64,000 nt of DNA from CAVQAH01 sp963784195. Its GTDB lineage: Bacteria > Acidobacteriota > Vicinamibacteria > Vicinamibacterales > 2-12-FULL-66-21. Positions 8,338-15,886 of this stretch are shown one piece after another. Both the position numbers and the translations under genes were made by a program. The first letter of the stretch is position 1, and the number at the start of each line of letters is the position of its first letter. The stretch covers positions 434,001-498,000 of the forward strand of contig CAWARA010000018.1 of the NCBI GenBank assembly GCA_963784195.1, in the 5' to 3' direction. Under the pieces are notes generated by a model. It ran no database searches. It had not been told where the DNA came from and was given only the letters and a program-made list of their open reading frames with translations.

Positions 8338-9033
8338 CTACTTCCCAATCGCTCCAATCGCCCAGGCCGCCTGGCGACGGACGACGGTGTCTTCGTCCTT
8401 GAGGGCGGGAATCAGCGCATCGACGGCGCGCTTGTCGCCGATGGCGCCGAGAGCCCATGCGGCCTGGCGGCGGACGGCGACGTCCTTGTCCTTCAGGGCA
8501 GTCATGAGTGCCGGCACCGCCGAGTTGGCGTCGAGTGCGCCAAGAGCCCAGGCGACCTGCGCGCGGACGGCTGGTTCCGGATCGCGAAGCGCTTCGATCA
8601 GCGCGTTGACCGCGCGTTCGTCCTCGAGCGCGCCAAGCGCCCAGGCGGCGTTGCGGCGGGCGATCCAGGCGGTACTTTTCAGAGCCGTGAGGACAGGTGA
8701 ATACGCCTGCGAGCCGATGGCAACGAGCGCGCTGGCGGCGAGCTCGCCGGGGCTCGTGAGGTCGTCTTTATCCCCACGCCACCAGGTTCGTTCGCAGACT
8801 GTCCGGTTGAGCGGTGCGCCGTCGGCGAGGAGCGCCACAAGGGGCGCAATGGCGGGAGCGGCGCTATCACCCAGTTCGCGCAAGTCGCAGGCCGCACGGC
8901 CGCGTGATTCCGCTTCGGGCGCACTCAGGCTCGCCGTGAGCGTGGCGACACGAGATCCTTGCATGAGGCGGCTCGTCTTCCACGGAACGACTGACGCTGC
9001 GACGAGTGACGCGGCGAGAAGATGCATGAGCAT
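8338..9033 (-). CDS. exported HEAT-repeat protein
   Basis: 231 residues. A hydrophobic leader (MLMHLLAASLVAASVVPW) suggests export or membrane anchoring. The rest is a stack of HEAT repeats of the PBS-lyase type with a 31-residue period; the last units are nearly regular (RRNAAWALGALEDERAV, RAQVAWALGALDANSAV, RRQAAWALGAIGDKRAV, RRQAAWAIGAIGK). Such repeats form protein-binding solenoids and have no catalytic residues here. An interruption in the first half contains two Cys and a Trp pair (CERTWWRGDKDDL). It is the last gene of the blaI, M56-HEAT, HEAT, HEAT operon and begins five bases after the preceding gene ends. Confidence 0.82.
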   Translation of the reverse strand: MLMHLLAASLVAASVVPWKTSRLMQGSRVATLTASLSAPEAESRGRAACDLRELGDSAAPAIAPLVALLADGAPLNRTVCERTWWRGDKDDLTSPGELAASALVAIGSQAYSPVLTALKSTAWIARRNAAWALGALEDERAVNALIEALRDPEPAVRAQVAWALGALDANSAVPALMTALKDKDVAVRRQAAWALGAIGDKRAVDALIPALKDEDTVVRRQAAWAIGAIGK

Positions 9034-9038
9034 GGTGG

Positions 9039-9647
9039 TTATTCCCCTCCCGCGAGCTCGGCCAATGCGAATGCTGCCGCGCGACGCACGTTGACGTCCT
9101 GATCCTTGAGCGCTGACGTGACGGTGGCGATCGCGCGGGTATCCCCCAGCTCTCCCAGTGCGTGCAGCGCGCGCCGCCGGACCTCCGGGCTCGCGTCCTT
9201 GACGAGGGTCATCAATGCGTCCACCGACGCGCGGTCGCCGATCTCGCCGAGCGCTGCCGCTGCCTTCGCGCGGATTCTCGCATCCGGATCCTTGAGGGCG
9301 GCGGTGAGCGCCGCGCTCGAACGCGGGTCGCGCATCTCGCCGAGCGCCGCAATCGCGCGCAGCCGCACGTCGGGCTGTTCGTCGCGCGTCGCCTCGACCA
9401 GCGCAGGAATGGCGCGTGGATTGCGCAGTTCCCCGAGCGCTGCCGCCGCGTAGCGCCTCACCCCTGCGTCGGTGTCCTTCAGCGCGAAGATCAGGCCGTC
9501 GATCGCCGCGTCAGCCGGACTCTGCTTCGCGGTCAGCGGACGCGACGGCCGGCCATCGAGCGACGGCTGGACGACAGCGAAGGTGACGCCAAGGCAGATG
9601 GCGCTCGATTTCAGCAGCGTGCGGATGAAGACGGTCAGCGGGCTCAT
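9039..9647 (-). CDS. exported HEAT-repeat protein
   Basis: 202 residues. The start at 9647 is preceded by AGGAG at good spacing and opens a leader MSPLTVFIRTLLKSSAICLG, followed by an Ala/Val-rich stretch ending VVQPSLDG, so the protein is probably secreted or tethered. From about residue 45 there are five HEAT units of about 31 residues (VRRYAAAALGELRNPRAI; VRLRAIAALGEMRDPRSS; IRAKAAAALGEIGDRASV; VRRRALHALGELGDTRAI; VRRAAAFALAELAGGE). No enzyme motif is present. It lies between the M56-HEAT gene and a second HEAT gene on the same strand, with 81 and 5 bases of spacing, and is likely part of the same transcript. Confidence 0.82.
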   Translation of the reverse strand: MSPLTVFIRTLLKSSAICLGVTFAVVQPSLDGRPSRPLTAKQSPADAAIDGLIFALKDTDAGVRRYAAAALGELRNPRAIPALVEATRDEQPDVRLRAIAALGEMRDPRSSAALTAALKDPDARIRAKAAAALGEIGDRASVDALMTLVKDASPEVRRRALHALGELGDTRAIATVTSALKDQDVNVRRAAAFALAELAGGE

Positions 9648-9728
9648 GCGGCGACTCCTGCTAAAAAAACAGCACTTCTGATCGTGAGAGCCGGCAGGCG
9701 GCATGAGGCCGCGCGGCCGGGGCGTAAC

Positions 9729-12003
9729 TTATCGAGCGAGTTGACCGAGCGCGAAGGCGGCTTGCTTGCGAACGTCCGAGTGGGAATCCTTCAGCGCTTC
9801 TGTGAGACCGTCGATCGCGCGCGGATCGCCAAGCTGACCGAGCGCGAATGCTACCTGCTCGCGGACCGATGGATCGCTGTCCTTCAGAGCGATGATCAGC
9901 GCCTCGACCGCCGACTTATCGCGAAGCTGACCTAGTGCGAACGCCGCCTGCTCGCGAACGTCCGCGTCGGCGTCCTTGAGGGCCGAGACGAGCGGCGAGA
10001 CCGCGCGCGGGTCGCGAATCTGACCGAGTGCAAACGCCGCCTGCTCGCGAACGTCGGGCTTCTGATCCCGCAGGGCCTTCACCAGGCCGTCGACAGCCGA
10101 CGGATCCCGAAGCTGGCCCAGGGCAAACACCGCCTGTTCGCGCACGCTGTCGTTGGCGTCGCCGAGCGCGCCGGCGAGCGCCGACGCCGCGCTGCGATCG
10201 CGAATCTGACCGAGCGCGAACGCTGCCTGCTCACGAACGGAGGCGTTCTCGTCCTTGAGAGCGGCGGTCAGCCCCGGCACCGAGCTCGGGTCACGAAGCT
10301 GCCCGAGTGCAAACGCCGACTGTTCGCGGACGCTGGCGTTGGCATCCTTGAGAGAATTCGTGAGCGGCTGAAGGGCGCGCTTGTCTTTGAGCTGCCCCAG
10401 GGCCTGTGCCGCGTGCTCGCGGACATCCGGTGAACTGTCGCTCAACGCCTGCACGAGCGGCTCGAAGATCGAGGGATCGCGCATGCGGACCAGCGCCTGC
10501 ATCGCCGCTTCACGCACTTCCGAGTCGGCGTCTTTCAGCGCCGCGGTGAGCGCGGCAATCATGCGCGGGTCGGCCTTCGCGCTCTTCTCCTGGCCGTCCT
10601 GGCCGGACGCTTCGAGCGCTTCCTTTACGCTGTGTTCGACGCCGGCCGCGATGGCACCCACCGTTTCCGGGGTGACCACAGATCCGGCCAGGCGCGCGGC
10701 TTCCCGTGCAACCGACGCGGTGATGTCCGGCGACGGGTTCGGCGTCGGTCGCGGTGTCGGCGTGGGAGACGGCGTTGGCGTCGGCGTGGGCGTGGGCGTA
10801 GGACTCGGCGTGGACTGATCGGCCCGTTCGGCGCTCCGCACGAACGGCGGAATCGGCATCGTCCACTTCGTAGGTCCACGGCTGGACGGCGGCAACGGGG
10901 ACGATCACGCAGGCAGCCAGCGCGGTGGCCATCGCCGTCCGCAGACCCGACAGCCCGGTGCGCGGGGTCTTCGGATCCAGGATCGCAATCAAACGACCCT
11001 CGAGCTGGGATCGATGCGCCATCGCCAGCGTCGCACCGGTGATCAGCGCCGGGAAACGCCCGGCACGCATGACGCGCGCAATCTCCAGCAGTTGATCGGC
11101 GTAGTCGGTGCCAGGGGTTCCGGTCGCCAGCACCAGATCGTCACAGGCACGCTCGCGTTCGGTTCTCGCGTGGCGGACCGCGATCCAGAAGAGCGGGTTG
11201 AACCAGTAAACGGCGCACGCGATCTGTGCAAGGGCGTGCGTCAGGCAATCGCGGCGCTTCACGTGCGCGAGCTCGTGCAGCAGCACGATGCGCAGGCGCT
11301 CGAGCGGCCAGTTATCTGCATCAGCCGGCATCAGTACCGACGGCCTAAAAATACCCCACGCCATCGGCATCGTCGTCCGCGAGCTGCGCATGAAGTTCAG
11401 GTTCGGGCTGATGCCGATCTCCGCCGCGAGCTCGCGCGCGAATGGCAGCCAGGGCGCGTTGATCACGAGCTCGGTCTTTCGCGACATCCACGCGACCGCG
11501 ACGAGTCCGACTACCAGGCGCGCCGCGACCGCAAGCATGCCGGCCAACCAGATGAACGCAACGAGGCGCTGCCATGAAATCGCGGGCAACTGTCGCACGC
11601 GAGCCGGCTGCGTCGCCGGCGCTGTGCCAGTCCCTGACGGTTCGGCGTTCGCGCGGTTCGTCGCAGTTGCGATCGGCGGCGCCGGTGTCACGCGCGCATC
11701 ATTCTGATCGACCGGTTGGACGGCTTGCTCGACTTGAGCGCTCGGTAGCGTGACGATCGGCATTTCCCAGCGCGGCAGCGCGAACGAGAGCGCGGGCATC
11801 GCGAGTGCAGCGATCAGGGCCAGGGTCCAGATCAGGTGGCGCACGGCGGCGCTCGCGTGGCGTAGAACCGTCGATGCCACGGCAGCCGATCCGAGGATGA
11901 GCGTTGCTTTCAGGATGGCGTCCGCGGCGGCCAGGAGCGTGGCGTCCGAAGCGAACGACGAGATGGTGGCGATCGGATTCATCGTTATTGGATTCATCAT
12001 CAC
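9729..12003 (-). CDS. BlaR1-type M56 metallopeptidase fused to HEAT repeats (frameshift near 10850)
   Basis: The N-terminal part (12003 to about 10850) is an M56 membrane peptidase: four or so membrane helices, and the zinc motif HELAH in LLHELAHVKRRDCL near residue 243. In BlaR1/MecR1 this protease, once the sensor is engaged, leads to cleavage of the BlaI repressor. After the last helix (MATALAACVIVPVAAVQPW) the frame is lost; in another frame the protein continues with a Pro-Thr linker and about ten near-identical HEAT units (for example VREQAAFALGQIRDPRAV) to a stop at 9729. There is no penicillin-binding domain. A single-base shift between about 10800 and 10870 restores one protein of roughly 750 residues. 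The GTG at 12003 overlaps the blaI stop; ATG at 12000 is the alternative. Confidence 0.82.
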
Positions 12004-12392
12004 TACGCTCCGGTGCGTCGCGCCTGCTGGATCATGCGGGCAAGGCGATCGAGCTCGGCCTCGGACAGGCGTGCCGACTGATCGTCGAGGAGTGCCGAAA
12101 TAGCCTCTTCCGCCGAACCGTCGAAAAAGGTCTGGAGCATGTGCTTCAGTGCGGACTTCTTGGCGCTCTCGCGCGCCAAAGTAGGCACATAGAGATACCG
12201 CGGGCCATCCTGCTGGTGCCGAACGTGCCCTTTCTCCTCAAGGATTCTGAGCATCGCCCGGACCGCGGAATAGCTGGGGGGGTCGGGAAGGGCTGCCTGG
12301 ACCTCGGCGGCAGTCGCCTGACCCTGTGTATAAAGGATGTCGATAATCTGCCGCTCGCGGCGGCTAAGTTCATGATGCTGAGGCGTTTTCAT
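12003..12392 (-). CDS. blaI: BlaI/MecI/CopY-family transcriptional repressor
   Basis: 129 residues, the normal size of the family. A winged helix-turn-helix is present at residues about 8-80: LSRRERQIIDILYTQGQATA, then AEVQAALPDPPSYSAVRAML and a wing GHVRHQQDGPRYLYVP. The C-terminal part forms the dimerisation helices and contains FDGSAEEAISALLDD. BlaI repressors bind dyads near their own promoter and are cleaved after signalling from the M56 peptidase encoded next. The stop overlaps the start of the M56 gene by one base, so the pair is coupled. A dyad at 12489-12506 in the divergent promoter region is a candidate operator. In Acidobacteriota such pairs are widespread and often not linked to a beta-lactamase; none is seen here. 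Confidence 0.92.
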   Translation of the reverse strand: MKTPQHHELSRRERQIIDILYTQGQATAAEVQAALPDPPSYSAVRAMLRILEEKGHVRHQQDGPRYLYVPTLARESAKKSALKHMLQTFFDGSAEEAISALLDDQSARLSEAELDRLARMIQQARRTGA

Positions 12393-12488
12393 AAGGTTCC
12401 GGTCCCCGCGCGCGCCTGCCGCTGAGCTGGCGTCGGCTGGGCTCCTTGGCGCCGATTCACAAGCTTAGACGGACCGCCCGGGGAAAAG

Positions 12489-12523
12489 GTGCTATGAAAA
12501 TAGCACACCGGCAGAAAAATAGC
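12489..12523. promoter_or_regulatory. candidate operator: 7-bp palindrome plus a half-site, between blaI and mscL
   Basis: GTGCTATGAAAATAGCAC at 12489-12506 is a perfect inverted repeat of GTGCTAT/ATAGCAC around GAAA. A further half-site AAAATAGCA follows at 12515-12523. The pair lies in the 179-base region between the divergent blaI and mscL genes, 97 bases upstream of the blaI start and 49-83 bases upstream of mscL. It is AT-rich against a GC-rich background. BlaI binding is inferred from position only; the sequence differs from the TACA/TGTA operator of Firmicutes. Confidence 0.5.
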
Positions 12524-12571
12524 ATCCCGTCGCGCAGTAACATGACGGCCGGCGAGATGGGAGGGTAGGCG

Positions 12572-13003
12572 ATGCTGAAGGAGTTCAAGGAGTTCGCGGC
12601 ACGCGGGAACGTCATCGACCTTGCGGTTGGCGTGATTATCGGTGCGGCGTTCGGCAAGATCGTGACGTCGCTGGTGAACGACATCATCATGCCGCCCATC
12701 GGGATGATGCTCGGTCAGGTCGACTTCAGCAACCTGTTCGTCGCGCTCGACGGCGGCAGCTACGCGACGATTGCCGACGCGAAGACGGTCAAAGCTCCCA
12801 CGCTGAACTACGGTATTTTCATCAACACCATCATCGAGTTCCTCATCGTTGCATTCGCGGTATTTCTGCTCGTGCGCCAGATCAACCGTCTGAAGGGGCC
12901 GGCCCCGGCGCCAGCCGATCGCGAATGTCCGTTCTGTGTCTCGAAGATTTCCCTTAAAGCGACGCGCTGTCCATTCTGCACGGCGGAGCTGCGCGGCGCG
13001 TGA
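12572..13003 (+). CDS. mscL: large-conductance mechanosensitive channel MscL
   Basis: 143 residues, the usual length. The N-terminal amphipathic helix and first membrane helix read MLKEFKEFAARGNVIDLAVG then VIIGAAFGKIVTSLVNDIIM, the strongest signature of the family. The second membrane helix is INTIIEFLIVAFAVFLLVRQ. The C-terminus carries two CxxC pairs (CPFCVSKI and CPFCTAEL), a zinc-ribbon-like tail that is common in MscL from several phyla. The channel releases solutes upon hypo-osmotic shock. The ATG at 12572 is preceded by GGGAGG. It stands alone, divergent from blaI, and its stop lies 6 bases from the end of the convergent small gene. Confidence 0.96.
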   Translation: MLKEFKEFAARGNVIDLAVGVIIGAAFGKIVTSLVNDIIMPPIGMMLGQVDFSNLFVALDGGSYATIADAKTVKAPTLNYGIFINTIIEFLIVAFAVFLLVRQINRLKGPAPAPADRECPFCVSKISLKATRCPFCTAELRGA

Positions 13004-13009
13004 CCGCCG

Positions 13010-13129
13010 TCACTTGAGTGACGCTTCCAGGTCAGCCAGCTCTCTCAGGTTGTATTTCCACATACGCTCCATGAAGGGGCCCCAGATCGGCTCCCGCGCG
13101 AGCTGCGCCAGGAGCCTCAGGCGCTTCAC
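13010..13129 (-). CDS. 39-codon ORF coupled to the alcohol dehydrogenase
   Basis: A GTG at 13127-13129 overlaps the stop of the dehydrogenase by four bases (GTGA) and opens a frame of 39 codons with a TGA ending at 13010. The predicted peptide begins MKRLRLLAQLAREPIWG and ends LRELADLEASLK: an amphipathic, basic front half and an acidic tail, with a Trp-Met-Tyr-rich centre (FMERMWKYN). The overlap of the GTGA type is a common mark of translational coupling, which argues for a real gene. No family is recognised. It may also be the read-through end of a longer frame, because the frame stays open upstream inside the dehydrogenase. Confidence 0.45.
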   Translation of the reverse strand: MKRLRLLAQLAREPIWGPFMERMWKYNLRELADLEASLK

Positions 13130-14085
13130 GGCATGTGAAACAGGACTTTGATCGCGCGTTGCGCTTCGGCAAACGCCGGCTCGTAGTCCTGCAATGGTGC
13201 GATTCGTGAGATGAGCGGCTGCACTTTGACGGCGCCACTCGCGAGAAGTTCGAGCGCAGGCCGGAACGGTCCGCATCGCGAACCGACCATCGTGATCTCC
13301 TCCACGACGATCGGCCACGTCGCCAGCGCCACCTGTCCATGAAAGGTCGATTTCATGACGACGGTCCCGCGCGGGCGAACGATCTCGAGCGCGCGCCGCA
13401 TGCCTTCCGGCCGGCCCGTCACGTCGACGACCACATCGAACCTGTCCGCGCCCTCGATCGACACATCCGTCATTGCGGCTGTCATGCCCAGGCTGCGCGC
13501 GACGTCGAGCTTCGTCTCGTGCCTGCCGAAGACCGTCACATCCGGCGTCGCCGTACGCAGGACCTGCGCGACGATCAGGCCCATGCGCCCGTCACCGACG
13601 ACGGCGATGCGGGTGCTGTGGTCGATCGCGATTTGCTCGAGAATCCGGCAGGCGGCGGCGGTAGGTTCGGTAAACACCGCCGTCTGGTCGTCGACGGCGT
13701 CGGGAACATGATGAAGGTTCACCGCGGGCAGCGACAGCATCTCGGCAAACGCGCCGTCCCTGCCGCGGATGCCGACGACCGTGCGATCGACGCAGTGTTC
13801 CTTGATGCCCGAAACACACCAGCGGCATCGGCCGCAACCGACGTTGATCTCGCCGACCACCCGACGGCCGACCCACGCGCGATCCGCCGCCGGTGCTTCC
13901 TCGACAACGCCCACGAATTCGTGACCGGGGATTCCGCGGAACTCGGCATAGCCCTCGAGCAGCTGCAGGTCGGTGCCGCAGATCCCGGCCATGCGGACTC
14001 GAACCACGCATTCCCCAGCGTGATCTGGCGTTGCGACGTCCTCGAGCGTGACTGAACGCGGCCGATCGATGACCAGCGCTTTCAT
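13126..14085 (-). CDS. zinc-dependent alcohol dehydrogenase (MDR superfamily)
   Basis: 319 residues. The GroES-like catalytic domain begins at the N-terminus; GICGTDLQLLEGYAEF gives the catalytic Cys and Asp, and GHEFVGVVEEA the catalytic His-Glu. A structural-zinc cysteine set follows (CGRCRWCVSGIKEHC). The Rossmann nucleotide-binding motif is VVGDGRMGLIVAQVL near residue 160. The arrangement is that of threonine or sorbitol dehydrogenase-like MDR enzymes, here somewhat short. The substrate cannot be told; NAD(P) as a cofactor is known for the family. The stop overlaps a 39-codon downstream ORF. The upstream gene on the same strand ends eight bases before its start, so a shared transcript is possible. 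Confidence 0.86.
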   Translation of the reverse strand: MKALVIDRPRSVTLEDVATPDHAGECVVRVRMAGICGTDLQLLEGYAEFRGIPGHEFVGVVEEAPAADRAWVGRRVVGEINVGCGRCRWCVSGIKEHCVDRTVVGIRGRDGAFAEMLSLPAVNLHHVPDAVDDQTAVFTEPTAAACRILEQIAIDHSTRIAVVGDGRMGLIVAQVLRTATPDVTVFGRHETKLDVARSLGMTAAMTDVSIEGADRFDVVVDVTGRPEGMRRALEIVRPRGTVVMKSTFHGQVALATWPIVVEEITMVGSRCGPFRPALELLASGAVKVQPLISRIAPLQDYEPAFAEAQRAIKVLFHMP

Positions 14086-14092
14086 CGAGCGA

Positions 14093-15211
14093 TTATCGCG
14101 GTTTTCCCCTCCCTCCGCGCGCGTCAGGCACGCCGTCCCACGAATCAGATACCTTCAGCTTCTTCCTGGAGTACCAGATCCCGTGGGGACGTCCGGTACC
14201 TGGGTAATCCCACGTGTCGACGACCATGCGCGTACGCACGTTGACGACGGCCACGCCGCCCGTGCCGTTGGTGCCGCGGTCGAACGTGGCGTAGACGTAG
14301 CGCCCGTCGCTGGTCATCACTGCCAGGTCGCCGAACGAACCCTCCCCAGCAATCTGCACGTTGCCGATAAGTGTGCGGTGGAACGTGTCGACGAAGGCGA
14401 GCGTCGCCGGGCTTCCCCGCAGGCTGACCACCAGCGTCCGCTCGAACGGCGTGAGCATCACGGACTCGGGTTGAACGCCGACGGCTATCGAGCCGGTGAT
14501 GGTGCTGGTGGCGAGATCGATGAGCTTCACAGTTCCGTCGCCGCGCGACGACACCCAGAGCCCGTGGCCGAATCGGGTGGCAATCGCTTCCTCCGCCCTC
14601 AAGATTGGGGTGATGCTGAAGTCTATCGTGCCGGTTTCGGTGTCGACGATGGAGAGCTCGTCGCCCAGATCGTGCGCCACGTAGACCTTTTCTCCGTCGA
14701 GCGATGGGTGAGGAGCGTGTGACCGTGCAGCCGGGTTGTCGCTGGTGGTCGTGTAGTCGACCGAGTTGCTGTCGGTGTCGATGGCCGCGTATTGCGGCGC
14801 TCCTTCCGTGGGGGTGTGGGACGCCAGGCTGACGTAGACCGTGCGCCCATCGTGGCTCGGCTCGAGGTGGTGTGGCAGCGGGCTAACCGCGATCGATTCT
14901 TTGGCCAGCGTTTTGGTGTCGACGGTGGTGACCGTATTTATTGTCTCGGCGGTGATATAGGCCTTGCGCGCCCGCTCTGAGATGCAGATGTCGTGCGCTC
15001 CGGCCCCCACGAGCTTGGTGGTGATAAGGTCTCCGGTCCCGGCGTCGAACACCGCGAGCTCACCCCGGTCGCGGTTGACGACCCAGACGGTTCCCTTGCG
15101 GCTGTCGTCAAGCCGTAGCCAGTGTCCTTGTCCTCGCGGCGTGCCAGCAAGCGTGGCGGCAACCGTCACAAATACGACTGATCCGCCCCAGAATCTGTAG
15201 CTCCTGCTCAT
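14093..15211 (-). CDS. exported beta-propeller protein of the YVTN/YncE (lactonase-like) type
   Basis: 372 residues. A signal peptide is seen at the start (MSRSYRFWGGSVVFVTVAAT, then LAGTPRGQG). The rest is made of about seven blades with the recurrent YVTN-type pattern: GTVWVVNRDRGELAVFDAGT, KAYITAETINTVTTVDTKT, RTVYVSLASH, EKVYVAHDLGDELSIVDTET, GTVKLIDLATSTITGSIAVG, RTLVVSLRGSPATLAFVDTF and RYVYATFDRGTNGTGGVAVV. Members include YncE and the 6-phosphogluconolactonase fold, but export makes a cytosolic lactonase role unlikely. It probably binds a ligand or partner outside the cytoplasm. The next gene on the strand (dehydrogenase) starts eight bases after its end. Confidence 0.82.
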   Translation of the reverse strand: MSRSYRFWGGSVVFVTVAATLAGTPRGQGHWLRLDDSRKGTVWVVNRDRGELAVFDAGTGDLITTKLVGAGAHDICISERARKAYITAETINTVTTVDTKTLAKESIAVSPLPHHLEPSHDGRTVYVSLASHTPTEGAPQYAAIDTDSNSVDYTTTSDNPAARSHAPHPSLDGEKVYVAHDLGDELSIVDTETGTIDFSITPILRAEEAIATRFGHGLWVSSRGDGTVKLIDLATSTITGSIAVGVQPESVMLTPFERTLVVSLRGSPATLAFVDTFHRTLIGNVQIAGEGSFGDLAVMTSDGRYVYATFDRGTNGTGGVAVVNVRTRMVVDTWDYPGTGRPHGIWYSRKKLKVSDSWDGVPDARGGRGKPR

Positions 15212-15298
15212 CGTCCTGTTCCTCCTGGTGTGGGCCCTTGAGAGAAACGCGGAAAGCGGGCCGAAACGCGCTCATCGCCAGTGGGGGTATAAAGGGGC

Positions 15299-15886
15299 AT
15301 GAAGCGGCGTCCGCCAGACGCCACCGGAGGGGCGTCGGACGTGACCGGGCACCTCGTTGCGTGGAGCAACGGGGAGGAGTCCGCCGGAGGGGCCCTTATG
15401 GAGGCTGTCTACGGTGAGCTTCGCCGCCTGGCTCGAGGCTATCTCAGCCGCGAGCGTCCCAATCATTCTCTGCCGCCCACCGCGCTCGTTCACGAGGCGT
15501 ATCTGAAGCTCATCGATCAGCGCCGGGTGCGCTGGCAGAACCGCGCCCATTTCTTCGCCATTGCGGCGCGCCTGATGCGTCGGATCCTCGTCGATCACGC
15601 GCGGGCGCATGGCGCGGCAAAGCGCGGCGGCTCCAGCACCGTGCCTTTGAACGAGATCGACGGCGGGATCGATCCACCGAGCGTAGACGTCCTCGCTCTT
15701 GACAGCGCGCTCGAGAAACTTGCCCGCATCGATGCGCGCCAGAGCCAGCTCGTCGAGCTCAGATTCTTCGGGGGGCTGACGACGGAGGAAGCGGCGTCAG
15801 TTCTCGCCGTCGCTCCGATTACCGTCCGGCGCGACTGGGTGCTGGCGCGGACGTGGTTGTACCGGGAGCTGCGAGGCGGTCGATGA
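15299..15886 (+). CDS. ECF RNA polymerase sigma factor (ECF-like, TIGR02999 type)
   Basis: 195 residues. Region 2 is at about 35-105 (LMEAVYGELRRLARGYLSRE; PTALVHEAYLKLID; FFAIAARLMRRILVDHARA), the pattern of the ECF subgroup found in Acidobacteriota and Planctomycetota. Region 4 is at the C-terminus (ARQSQLVELRFFGGLTTEEA; VAPITVRRDWVLARTWLYRE). A TATAAA lies about a dozen bases upstream of the ATG. Its stop overlaps the start of the kinase gene (ATGA), so both are made together. In this subgroup the cognate Ser/Thr kinase is proposed to control the sigma factor instead of an anti-sigma factor; that is an inference for this pair. Confidence 0.93.
   Translation: MKRRPPDATGGASDVTGHLVAWSNGEESAGGALMEAVYGELRRLARGYLSRERPNHSLPPTALVHEAYLKLIDQRRVRWQNRAHFFAIAARLMRRILVDHARAHGAAKRGGSSTVPLNEIDGGIDPPSVDVLALDSALEKLARIDARQSQLVELRFFGGLTTEEAASVLAVAPITVRRDWVLARTWLYRELRGGR

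Noticed and set aside
7898..9094. A 398-codon plus-strand frame across the repeat array
   Set aside because: It joins antisense text of the CNNM and HEAT genes through the repeats and gives low-complexity Val/Gly/Ser sequence.
14093..15211. Exported propeller as the missing 6-phosphogluconolactonase
   Set aside because: The fold is related, but the protein has a signal peptide and is 8 kb from the pentose-phosphate operon on the other strand.
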